NCBI GenBank assembly: GCA_049487715.1
Contig: CP150560.1
Location: 1-64,000, forward strand
DNA: 64,000 nt
Direction: 5' to 3'
Source: Pycnococcus provasolii
Lineage: Eukaryota > Chlorophyta > Pseudoscourfieldiophyceae > Pseudoscourfieldiales
In this document: piece by piece, positions 57,501 through 64,000 of the stretch
Position numbering within the stretch: position 1 is the first letter of the stretch
How the letters are laid out: each line of letters starts with the position of its first letter
Made by a program: the position numbers and the translations under genes
Notes under the pieces: generated by a model
Database searches by the model: none
Seen by the model: the letters and a program-made list of their open reading frames with translations, nothing else
Told to the model about the DNA's origin: nothing

Positions 57501-59959
57501 CACGTCGGTGGTGCCTGCGTACATCCGACATCACCCGACCCTCGAAATCCAGCCGGGCATGCTCCGCACGCTTTCGTGCCGTTCAAATTTATGCAGGTGG
57601 TGCGCATGTCACAGCCGCCGTTGTTACCATCGGCGCACTCATCCACGTCTGAGCACAAAACGCCATCGCCAGTATATCCTGGCGGGCATGGGCCGCATGC
57701 AAAGCCAAGCGGGTCACTTGGCACGGTGGCACAAGATACACCGTCAAAACATGGCGTCTCAGAGCAAACATCAATGTCTTCGCACGCTTTTGTCACTGCA
57801 TTCTCCTTGCTGCCTGGTGGGCAAGGGCCACAAGTGCGTCCACCTTCCTTTCCCGGGTCATTTGTGCAAGATACGCGCATGTCACACCCGCCATTGTCGA
57901 CCGAGCAAGCATCGGGTTCACATATCATCCCATTGCCTTGGTAAGTTGCCGGGCAATTCCCGCAAGTGTATGAAGTAATATCTTCGTCCGAATCAAAGCA
58001 GTCCACTCCCTCGAAGCAGGGCATATTAGCGCAGGCGCCACGCGCCACGACGATAGTCGGGGGAGGTGGGGGAGGTGGGGGAAAAGGGGGAGGTGGTGGA
58101 GGTGGTGGGGGAGGACATGTTGGCTTGTGTCCTGAAAATGTGTAAGTGTACGTGGATTGATCTCCCGCGCATTCCGCATCGCAGCACACTTTAAGTCGAA
58201 TTGTCGTGGGTCCGCATTGTGGGTAGTGAATTGTTGTATAGGACATTCCTCGATCTGGCCCAGGATTCGAAACCTCGCATCCATCCTCCAAGCACTCCAC
58301 GAGCATTGTCGAGGAGTTCGATTTTGGGATGGCGTACAGCGTGATGGCGGGCCAGTCATGTGCGATAGATGCGAGCGACGGCGGAATGATAAGGGGGTAG
58401 ATGTATAAGCTGGGCGAGAAGAACGGAAACTGGATGCCGTCCCCGATTGACGCTTCGCGTGTGCCTTCGAGGATGTCCGGGAAGTGCCTTGCGCCAACCT
58501 CACACACCTGCGCGCACGACGTTGCCTTGCAGTCTTCTTGGACATTCTCGATTCCCATGGGGGCAAGCGGCGCATCAGGAGGCGGCGGCGGCGATGGTGG
58601 AGGCGGCGATGGAGGAGGCGGAGGCGATGGTGGCGGCGGAGGCGGAGGCGATGGTGGTGGAGGAGGAGGCGGCGGAGGCGGAGGAGGCGGCGGCGGCGGC
58701 GGTGGTGGAGGCGGCGGCGGCGGTGGTGGTGGAGGCGGCGGAGGCGGCGGAGATGAGCACGCATCGGCGCAGCACCGAAGAGCAACTGACAATTGTTGAT
58801 TCAGGCACTCCTTCAGCGGGGTTTTGTTCGGACCATTCATCAACACAGCAACGCTCGAAAGGCCGGCTGCGTTATTATTGGCACAACTGCTCTGATCACT
58901 TGACCACACCATGGCGCTGTTCCATCCGCATCCTGTATTGTTTGCAACCGTAACGAGCTCTTCGGGTGTGCACAGGCGCGCGCCCATCGACTGGCACTTG
59001 AGATTCGCAGCTTGCCAATTCGTTGCGTTCGTACACGTCGACGTCGCAGAATCGCCGGTCCTTCCGGAGTAGCCGCAAGACTCGCGTCCGGGTTGAACGC
59101 GCCATTTGAGCGATTCGCAGCACGTCTGCGGAGCAAACGGCGGTGGCGGTGGTAACGGCGGTGGCGGCGGCGGCGGTGGTGGTGGCGGCGGTGGTGGTGG
59201 TGGGCACGAACCAGCTGAGCTTAGTTGGTTGTTCCACGTGAAGAATTTTTGTGTGGACGCGGTGTTGGGTTCGAACGGATAGGACGTTGGGCTTGGCGTG
59301 AAAAATCCAGCTGATTCGGGTACGATGACTCTCACTTTGACCCATGTATCGCAGAGGAACGAGCAGTCTACCAAGTCCACCGAATCAAGTGTGAGGTACA
59401 CAACTGCCCAGTTTGGAGCATAGTTCGCAATTGCGTTAAACGTTCCCGAGTGCGTCGAGAATCCGATATGTTGCGTAGCCGGGTTTGTGTAGTCGATGCA
59501 TGTTTGCAAACTTCCCGCCTCGAGTGTGCTTGGGTCGCTTAAGTCGACTTGTCCACTCGGCTGCCAACTGCATAATGCTTGCGACACTCTGAAGCAACTT
59601 GACATTTTTCTGCGTCCGTCTTCCGTTTCGAGGTTCACATCGCTTGGCAGCACAACACCCGGGTTGTTTGCAAAACCTGTGTCAATAACTTCCCATTGTA
59701 TTGCGGGAGGTGTTGTAAACGTACTCCCAGATTCGTAAACGTACTCTGCACATGACTGCGCCGACGCGTCGCACGGTGACGGGTTGACTTGGACGTAAAT
59801 GGGCACTTTAGACTGCGAGACGTCTTCCCGAACTAAGTGCGCCGCGAGAGGGAGGGACAGAACTGGACCGAACTGCGCAGTGACACAACTGGATGCAACT
59901 ACAATCAATCCAACGACCACACCCAACCAAGAGGAGTTGGCTGCCATCATCACCATCAT
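51554..59959 (-). CDS. Giant REJ/EGF-like polyproline membrane protein, polycystin-1-like
   Basis: A ~2,801-aa intronless surface protein. The start at 59,959 gives a signal peptide (SSWLGVVVGLIVVASSCVTA); an upstream in-frame ATG at 60,124 would precede it by 55 residues. The extracellular part has three polyproline runs (nt ~59,160-59,215, 58,560-58,755, 58,058-58,110), Cys-rich modules, and about six EGF/nidogen-like repeats (CSVDNGGCDMRVSC, CADGNNGGCDMRTTC, CSTNNGGCDPLTTC types). An REJ region follows (DASTSYDPDA, NAGPTTGPTLITLPPGPVIL, GFEDDDTPLSYLM). A CGCKVMTGKDAAIAV word before the first TM resembles a degenerate GPS site. TM1 is near nt 54,230-54,300. The C-terminal third is a long cytosolic region, then about six hydrophobic helices. 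This order matches polycystin-1/REJ proteins in gamete and sensory membranes, but I see no clear PLAT domain. Confidence 0.82.
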   Translation of the reverse strand: MMVMMAANSSWLGVVVGLIVVASSCVTAQFGPVLSLPLAAHLVREDVSQSKVPIYVQVNPSPCDASAQSCAEYVYESGSTFTTPPAIQWEVIDTGFANNPGVVLPSDVNLETEDGRRKMSSCFRVSQALCSWQPSGQVDLSDPSTLEAGSLQTCIDYTNPATQHIGFSTHSGTFNAIANYAPNWAVVYLTLDSVDLVDCSFLCDTWVKVRVIVPESAGFFTPSPTSYPFEPNTASTQKFFTWNNQLSSAGSCPPPPPPPPPPPPPPPPLPPPPPFAPQTCCESLKWRVQPGRESCGYSGRTGDSATSTCTNATNWQAANLKCQSMGARLCTPEELVTVANNTGCGWNSAMVWSSDQSSCANNNAAGLSSVAVLMNGPNKTPLKECLNQQLSVALRCCADACSSPPPPPPPPPPPPPPPPPPPPPPPPPPPPPPPPPSPPPPPPPSPPPPPSPPPPSPPPPPDAPLAPMGIENVQEDCKATSCAQVCEVGARHFPDILEGTREASIGDGIQFPFFSPSLYIYPLIIPPSLASIAHDWPAITLYAIPKSNSSTMLVECLEDGCEVSNPGPDRGMSYTTIHYPQCGPTTIRLKVCCDAECAGDQSTYTYTFSGHKPTCPPPPPPPPPPFPPPPPPPPTIVVARGACANMPCFEGVDCFDSDEDITSYTCGNCPATYQGNGMICEPDACSVDNGGCDMRVSCTNDPGKEGGRTCGPCPPGSKENAVTKACEDIDVCSETPCFDGVSCATVPSDPLGFACGPCPPGYTGDGVLCSDVDECADGNNGGCDMRTTCINLNGTKACGACPAGFRGSGDVGCTQAPPTCSTNNGGCDPLTTCKDTDDGPVCGPCPTGYEGSGAVRCVDIDGCAASPCFPGAVCKDVPAPGLGHECGSCPEGYHGNADVAAGGSCHTCSTVASISATSLDADGMLARTSALTVVARAGMLDPPTCTNNLGFEFSWFARYVNTSSGTTHEWTLDETNKANTKSLFVPESTLIAGARYFFILDARMRGASFVKAQTSLEVTVTRLDPVATIVGGGVETGQGTSFDLDASTSYDPDASAGVSQLKFGWLCQQMGAASGATLCRNATNHPLELATVSSSALKGLRMLGGLKGIPLRYNFTVAVNAGSRASFASTVVAVEQDDPPAVAVAPPIDSGVQARDGRYRIDASVPLRLRAIFEKGDSTIPPFVSVQWSLFSCAEDGSSPCEPIPLKPQEGALLLSTSIFDPYLTLNASMLNDSNKIAYAARIIATRKTDFLSGTAWLNFTINAGPTTGPTLITLPPGPVILLETEISVACVGFEDDDTPLSYLMTVTDASGLEVIARDFSPDPNVTTVMPLVGDVNVRCYARDNLGGISEPSLAFVEVVRPPVVSKVVVDRATQSADHALKNGDLDDAIVIIRGAAKLLDESSEEIEFAPAATVTRRNARSGTDDMSARDDLARTLARAQPQVVPTPVSSARILATANAVAAGGIGDQAWLTCSGAQDISSVVNGALVDRIHQEMSPLTMKDAAGALSSVALSKMVEDDAAVATSEARTPDNSTKTTDLCPEMRTVVGLSDKLAKTMLIGASPNERPVNVRSPRVNVQATRSLKAPDMPAEAEAGGSKVFLPSSLLSVGSSNTSTVPRPEVDLILHVFQFPSTPNPIEPLPKGSAPNGTKIIPRQRLANSSAFVTFNITGRAGNIINPTAVGRRLGVHDLVSDPMMISLVLDEMGIEAMRNESRVAACTIWNSTSMQYADNACIALPNPRPTGIHARFRRSFVEGRTNATIASAWELFDADPERRALADNSSLWPTVLAAKCTSNVTKDGNVIWEGESCDLISAKLGCVWDNEKQAFFGKTCEYHPMAECGCKVMTGKDAAIAVEVAAALDVPRVRYKRKIGVMRVGALNMSTSDLKDIQVVVTCVCGLFGATMIIAIAFQYLDRSKCKNMLLVVLTGGRAEAAGFHAFPGDVWTWSLDPAGESLDDDKPSFGWGEGISEMINLSLMRIRLAIPLHALKERRHHAVEWAKFHREPSSNTSVSRPEGPPLGVERALGTCIVLGRLAQTGVLPPERFFELARELTKLPWDPLPRGASFVDVLSWTMALCAKRGPLSADSAWLPKLESACLLFLQNPDGSFDFTPELASILKAAKKDDDNAKLSNALATFFVTAERALTQIKESKQKSSGLWTKAAQTVEENHAGDTKPSDRFVAIMKGKNSNKSTKNVIVASNAKEMWKLGAMKAAAEQKLDAAIAMVHAYGETAPEAVEEKKPDSISMRFWCSSLAHAWMERHASSTFFINPWVWDVDRIVTIETLCEHFLSTTDAATGDAELAADHADGAPSDRAKDASLAAVNAIESWGKLYRNRVDDARKQYMQALYQSDSGTFISSRLEQSHSKRWMRNTVVAASMAIFLFGRSLMSIFLATHVVIRVFFATATDSYTRTERIMTLATYYMLMLMISIWIFYQKSEQCCVQYRSHLGCSTNMGDSCLGETACSAIRVLHDERENPRLPDCAAFPVQGHALDFAILVGIVVSIAVIARIFLTLSFQLGGVVGTPQHFTPMAMKEVMNVAAWQAMILQVWDALTMFALYPSEMAAAAGRSFVLYAATVTRYIYRFVVNLVVWLFPALRAMAGERKFKLMEKRLSARSVHPIPDAKAEEMHLLRPRLAAAAAHKSRRLETIESNESFLEWENESLNRIRRRTRFANVADLQGYVLVVLLWAMGAWVIFAYANLAYDNLGRGTEENFLQSWGASALFDLWGLEALKVLASRTVYVLLFRLLVSITTGSGVSYIKFLEDALEVQAEGAGGRRTRNTIQVEKKDGGEHDFAGE

Positions 59960-60124
59960 CACAAGCCCGGGAATGACGAACGATGCGATGCGATTTTGAT
60001 GAACAGGGGAGGGGGATGATGAACAGACTAGAAATACTTTCGTGCAAGTCTTTCTCAGCCTTGGTGAGAAATGGGATTCGGATTCGTCGAAGGAATTCAT
60101 TCCATTCATCGAGGGCAGATACAT

Positions 60125-61319
60125 GCACCTGATAGTGGCTAGTCAGTCCTGTACTGCACTTACCACCCTCAGAACGGCCTAAACCTTACCCTAGTACTTA
60201 CACTGACCGGCTTGAGGCCGCTTGAGCGATATTCGTAGTCTACCAGGGGTAAGTTCAACTGCTCCCCTCCATGGAGGGCCTTGATTTCATCAGTTTCTGC
60301 AAGCATTCGATCGCCTCGAAGAGCACCTGCTCCTTCCCCTCCCGCACTCTCCAAACGAAACGTGGCAGAAGTTCACGGAGGGCGTCAGGTCTTCCAATCT
60401 CGATCGAGCTCAGGAGGTCGAACTTTTGTACGGCATTCCTAGCTATCGTAGACCTGGTTGCATCACACGCTTTTTCCCCTCCGCCAGCCTACCTACTGTA
60501 TTTCTCAGTTTCCCGACCAACCAAAAGTCGGCACAGCTTCCCACTCTACGGGGGATCCCGATTCATAGCCCTTTTTCTTAGACATTGCGAGGAGGCGAGA
60601 AATGTCCTTGTCGACGAAGGCCGTTTTGAAAATATGTATGTAGTACTAAGGTCGCCTATTATCCCTACCCCCTCCCTCCCCCCACGCGACCTTATTTTTC
60701 TGTCGTCGACAAGGTCTATTGTTAGGGGCCCATTGCTGGCGGCGCAAAAGCGTACGGCCAGGAGGCTCGGCCGGATTGCGCACGAACGGCAATCGGGGCC
60801 CCACAGGCTCTCCCGAGATCCGCATTTGCCAACGCACATCCGTAGGTGGAAATCCACCCCGGCCACGTCGTCTTGGCTATCTTCTCCCCTCTTTCTACCC
60901 TTCGAACACACGATCCCATTTCGGATAGAGATGGAGCGATGAGAGGTGGGAAAGCAAAAGGGGCGCTACGGATAACGGAGAAGTAAGGTGGGAAAACTTG
61001 AATTTCAAGTTAACCAAGAAGCCTCTGCAAAGAACGTCGTGGTCCCGTAGAACGCGTCGTACTGTACGCCTTTCTCATAGCCTTAGGGGCGGAAATAAAT
61101 TCAAGTTTTCGTTTTTCGTTTTCGAGCGACAAATGGGGTTCCAAGAAGGGCAGAAGGGCAGAAGGGAAGAAGGGCGCCCCTCCCTCCCCTCCCCTCCCTG
61201 TTCTCGCCTCCCGTCCTTCTCGCACCGTCTTTCGGCATCGTGTAGTATTGGGTATCTCGATACACTCTCGTGCACTTGGTGTATCGCTGCAGAAAGAAGT
61301 CTTGAGAGCTTAAGAGAAT
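60125..61319. other. Divergent intergenic region with an orphan frame
   Basis: This 1.2-kb interval separates the giant REJ protein (-) and the CBM20 protein (+) start codons. It contains a short AAACCTTACCCTAG word at 60,181, an ATG-less minus-strand frame at 60,255-60,485 (see its own entry), and purine/pyrimidine-rich runs at 61,130-61,215. In-frame TAA at 61,311 closes the CBM20 frame upstream. No RNA gene was recognised. Confidence 0.5.
60255..60485 (-). pseudogene. Orphan helical ORF fragment without ATG
   Basis: On the minus strand a 76-codon frame ends at TGA 60,257..60,255. It reads like genuine protein: ARNAVQKFDLLSSIEIGRPD, ALRELLPRFVWRVREGKEQ, VLFEAIECLQKLMKSRPS, a helical, ARM/HEAT-like composition. 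It has no start codon and opens after a TAG near 60,486. A small upstream frame (MSKKKGYESGSPVEWEAVPT, ATG at 60,585) could be a first exon. I do not recognise the family. It may be a gene remnant or a small gene with a very short intron. Confidence 0.25.
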
Positions 61320-64000
61320 ATGTCCGCGTCGGGAGGAGCACAACCTCGGGGGCACCACCACCACGGAGGAGCTTCTTCCTCTCGCGGTCAGGCGGGGAAG
61401 GGTGCGATGCAGAGGTGCGAAGCCGCGGTTGTTCTACGACCATCCGCACCCGCACATCACAGAAACGGTCACCACAGTTCTCATGGTTCTCAAGATAGGA
61501 GAAACGGGATTGCGGACCACCAACATCAACATCAACCTCAACAGAGAAACGGAACCGATGAGTTTTACGCAAACGGCCACGCTCGCAACGGCGCGGAGGT
61601 GGCGGAGAGCTTCTTCGAGGAACTCGAGTTTGGTGAAAACCTGCACAAGGTGCGAAGGAAGGTGGCGAAGACGCGCGAAAAACTACTCCAGGGCGTCGTC
61701 GAGGCGGACGACCACGCGACGGCATATCCCCAAGAGCCGTTAACCAACGCAACTCGGGACCTCGCGCACCAACAGGCGGCCGATGTGCTCACAACATCGG
61801 CACAGGTGGTGCCCAAGTCAGTCGTACGATTCCGTGTGCACTGCCCTTGCCAGGTGGGAGACAGCGTGCTCGTTTCCGGCTCCTTGCCCCAGCTCGGGAA
61901 CTGGGGTCTAGAGAATGCGGTGCAGCTGACGCGGGATGGAGACTTCTGGTGTGCAGAAGTAATCCTCTCTGACGAAGATGTGAGCCGCCTCGAGTACAAG
62001 GTGGTCGTGCAGAGTGCCACCGGAGCCGTGAGCTGGGGAGCGGGAGCCAACCAGTGCATCGGCCGTGACGAGAGTGCCAACGCCGTCGTCAGGGAGAACC
62101 TCAAGGTTGTGCACTTCCGCGTTCCCGTGCCTTGCCAGATTGATGGCTCCGTGCTAGTCTGTGGCAAAGGATGGCACCTCGGCGACTGGGACACGGCGCG
62201 CGCTGTGCCCCTGCAGCACGTCTCTGGCAACTTTTGGGCCGCGGATGTCGTGGTCGACGAAGCGGACATCAGTGCCTGCGAGTTCAAGTCGCTCGTGAAG
62301 TTTGCCAACGGAACCATCAGCTGGGAGACGGGCGAGAACCATCGGATCACCGGCTACACTCCGGCGCAGCGCGTGACGTTGCCTGACTTGCAGAACCAGA
62401 ACAGCCAAGATTCACCGGAGGCTGTAGCTCGCGCAAAGGACTTCGCGCAAGCCAGGGCTGCGCAGCTCAAGACGGACCTGACACCGGTTGAGACGAAGGT
62501 TGTGCGCCTGCGCGTGCAGGCACCAAGCAAGCCGGGAGATATGGTGTACATCTGTGGATCTGTGCCAGCGCTCGGCTCGTGGCAGGAGGAATTTGCCGTG
62601 CCGCTGACGAATGTGGGTGGCGACACGTGGTCCGTGGAAGTTGGGCTCCCCGTCAACCAGATTGGTGGCTGCGAGTTCAAGGTGCTGGTGAAGCACTTGA
62701 ACGGCACGACCACCTGGGAAAAGGGACCCAACCAACGCGTCGAATACGACAGGAGGGCAGCGCCCGCTCAGGCGATGGAGGTGCCCCTCATGACGCCTCG
62801 AAATGGCACGGATGTGGAGGCGGAGGCCAGGGCTCGAGCATTCGCCGAGGCGAAAGCTCGCGAGGAGCAGGAAGCCCGCGCGAGGGCCGAGACGGAGGCG
62901 AGGGCCGTAGAAGAGGCTCGCGCTGCCGCGGAGGCTCAGGCTCGTGAGGAGGAGGAAGCCCGCGCGAGGGCCGAGGCGGAGGCGAGGGCCCAGGCCCAGG
63001 CTCAGGATCAGGCTAGACTTCGGGCGATCGCCGAGGCTAAGGCTCGCGAGGATGAGGAAGCTCGCGCGAGGGCCGAGGCGCAGGCTAGGGCGCAGGCGCA
63101 GGCTCGTGAGGAGGAGGAAGCCCGCGCGAGGGCCGAGGCGCAGGCGATGGCGCAGGCGCAGGCTCGTGAGGAGGAGGAAGCCCGACAGCGTGCGGTCGCG
63201 GAGGATCAGGCTCGTGAGGAGGAGGAAGCCCGACAGCGTGCGGTCGCGGAGGCTCAGGCTCGTGAGGAGGAGGAAGCCCGCGCGAGGGCCGAATCGGAGG
63301 CGAGGGCCGAGGCTAAGGCTCGCGCGATCGCGGAGGCAAAGGCTCGTGAAGAGCAGGAATCCCGCGCGAGGGCCGAGGCTAAGGCTCGTGAAGAGGAGGA
63401 AGTCCGACAGCGTGCGGTCGCGGAGGCTCAGGCTCGTGAGGAGGAGGAAGCCCGACAGCGTGCGGTCGCGCAGGCTAAGGCTCGCGAGGAGGAGGAAGCG
63501 AGACTTCGGGCGATCGCGGAGGAGAGGGCTCGCGAGGAGCAGGAAGCCCGAGAGAGGGCAGATGCTGAAGCGAGGTTGGTGGAAGAGGCTCAGGCTCGTG
63601 CGGAAGCGAAAGCACGTGAGGAGCGTGAAGCTCGCGAAAGGGCCGAGGCGGAAGCGAGGGCGTTCGCAGAGATGAAAGCTCGCGAGGAAGAGGAAGCTCG
63701 GCAGAGGGTGGAGGCGGAAGCGCGAGCTCGTGAGGAGCTCGAAGCCCGGGAGAGAGCGATGGAAGAGGCTCGCGCTGTCGCGGAAGCGATGGCTCGTGAG
63801 GCACAGGAAGCCCGAGAGAGGGAGGAGGAGGAAGCGAGGGCGTTCGCAGAGATGAAAGCTCGCAAGGAGGAGGAAGCTCGACAGAGGGCGGAGGCGGAGG
63901 CACGACTTCGTGAGGAGCTCGAAGCCCGCGAGAGAGCACTCGCAGAGGCGAAAGCACGTGAGGAGCAGGAAGCCCGAGAGAGGGAGGAGGCGCGAGCTTA
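61320..64000 (+). CDS. Triple-CBM20 starch/glycogen-binding coiled-coil protein (3' end not resolved)
   Basis: The frame starts at ATG 61,320 ([11 protein letters not shown]), with an in-frame TAA at 61,311, and is open for 893 codons to the window edge; the last two bases, TA, could begin a stop or continue. A His/Gln-rich N-terminal ~110 residues is followed by three CBM20 carbohydrate-binding modules at about residues 166-262, 263-360 and 392-485. Each has the module's core: [44 protein letters not shown], plus ligand-binding Trp/Asn blocks ([33 protein letters not shown]). From about residue 505 on it is an Ala/Glu/Arg-rich helix of repeated [16 protein letters not shown] units. No catalytic domain or transit peptide is seen, so it may tether proteins to cytosolic glucan. 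Confidence 0.9.
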   Translation, partial: MSASGGAQPRGHHHHGGASSSRGQAGKGAMQRCEAAVVLRPSAPAHHRNGHHSSHGSQDRRNGIADHQHQHQPQQRNGTDEFYANGHARNGAEVAESFFEELEFGENLHKVRRKVAKTREKLLQGVVEADDHATAYPQEPLTNATRDLAHQQAADVLTTSAQVVPKSVVRFRVHCPCQVGDSVLVSGSLPQLGNWGLENAVQLTRDGDFWCAEVILSDEDVSRLEYKVVVQSATGAVSWGAGANQCIGRDESANAVVRENLKVVHFRVPVPCQIDGSVLVCGKGWHLGDWDTARAVPLQHVSGNFWAADVVVDEADISACEFKSLVKFANGTISWETGENHRITGYTPAQRVTLPDLQNQNSQDSPEAVARAKDFAQARAAQLKTDLTPVETKVVRLRVQAPSKPGDMVYICGSVPALGSWQEEFAVPLTNVGGDTWSVEVGLPVNQIGGCEFKVLVKHLNGTTTWEKGPNQRVEYDRRAAPAQAMEVPLMTPRNGTDVEAEARARAFAEAKAREEQEARARAETEARAVEEARAAAEAQAREEEEARARAEAEARAQAQAQDQARLRAIAEAKAREDEEARARAEAQARAQAQAREEEEARARAEAQAMAQAQAREEEEARQRAVAEDQAREEEEARQRAVAEAQAREEEEARARAESEARAEAKARAIAEAKAREEQESRARAEAKAREEEEVRQRAVAEAQAREEEEARQRAVAQAKAREEEEARLRAIAEERAREEQEARERADAEARLVEEAQARAEAKAREEREARERAEAEARAFAEMKAREEEEARQRVEAEARAREELEARERAMEEARAVAEAMAREAQEAREREEEEARAFAEMKARKEEEARQRAEAEARLREELEARERALAEAKAREEQEAREREEARA

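Noticed and set aside
61565-63957. Several long minus-strand and +1 frames across the CBM20 gene
   Set aside because: The frame from ATG 61,320 has three recognisable CBM20 modules; the others are shadows caused by the repetitive GAGGAGGAAGC sequence.

Overview
The window is the left end of a nuclear chromosome of a gene-dense, intron-poor, GC-rich unicellular eukaryote. It opens with a C-strand telomere, (CCCTAA)n, i.e. TTAGGG-type repeats. Nuclear identity is supported by COG8, USE1, MCM10, bystin, ALG1, CDC50, a bromodomain protein, and GT-AG introns in two genes. Homologues of SSNA1 and, less surely, CFAP97 suggest a ciliated stage. Glycogen phosphorylase and a protein with three CBM20 domains suggest alpha-glucan storage. 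An AP2 factor and an ArgJ-type arginine-synthesis enzyme fit an alga or related protist, but I cannot name the lineage from the sequence alone.

Layout. 1-3.3 kb: telomere, degenerate and hybrid telomeric repeats, an 88-bp satellite, a 209-bp duplication and a relic of a bacterial/phage-type DNA methyltransferase. 3.3-7.6 kb: repeat-rich DNA, then a frameshifted EF-hand/BspA-like surface protein gene. 7.6-44.4 kb: housekeeping genes, mostly in alternating divergent and convergent pairs: AP2 factor (one intron), SLC10A7-like transporter, AAA ATPase, glycogen phosphorylase, PP2C phosphatase, SSNA1 (at least three introns), ALG1, bystin, MCM10, Qri7/OSGEPL1, ArgJ, a small phosphoprotein-like ORF, COG8, CFAP97-like, selenoprotein M (in-frame TGA), CDC50, TatC, USE1, a giant SMP/C2/IQ protein and a bromodomain protein. 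44,483-51,354: a complete Mutator-like transposon with ~175-bp terminal inverted repeats, a perfect 9-bp target duplication and an intact 1,059-aa transposase. 51.5-60.1 kb: a ~2,800-aa REJ/EGF-like, polyproline membrane protein. 61.3 kb to the end: the triple-CBM20 coiled-coil gene, running to or past the window edge.

The most notable points are: (1) a SelM-type selenoprotein that ordinary ORF calling truncates at its Sec codon; (2) the apparently young Mutator-like element with nested-palindrome ends and captured sequence; (3) telomere-repeat tracts inside several upstream or divergent promoter regions; (4) a dispersed element just downstream of, or overlapping, the 3' ends of three unrelated genes, always in the sense orientation; (5) a nuclear TatC with a mitochondrial-looking presequence; (6) the triple-CBM20 coiled-coil protein.
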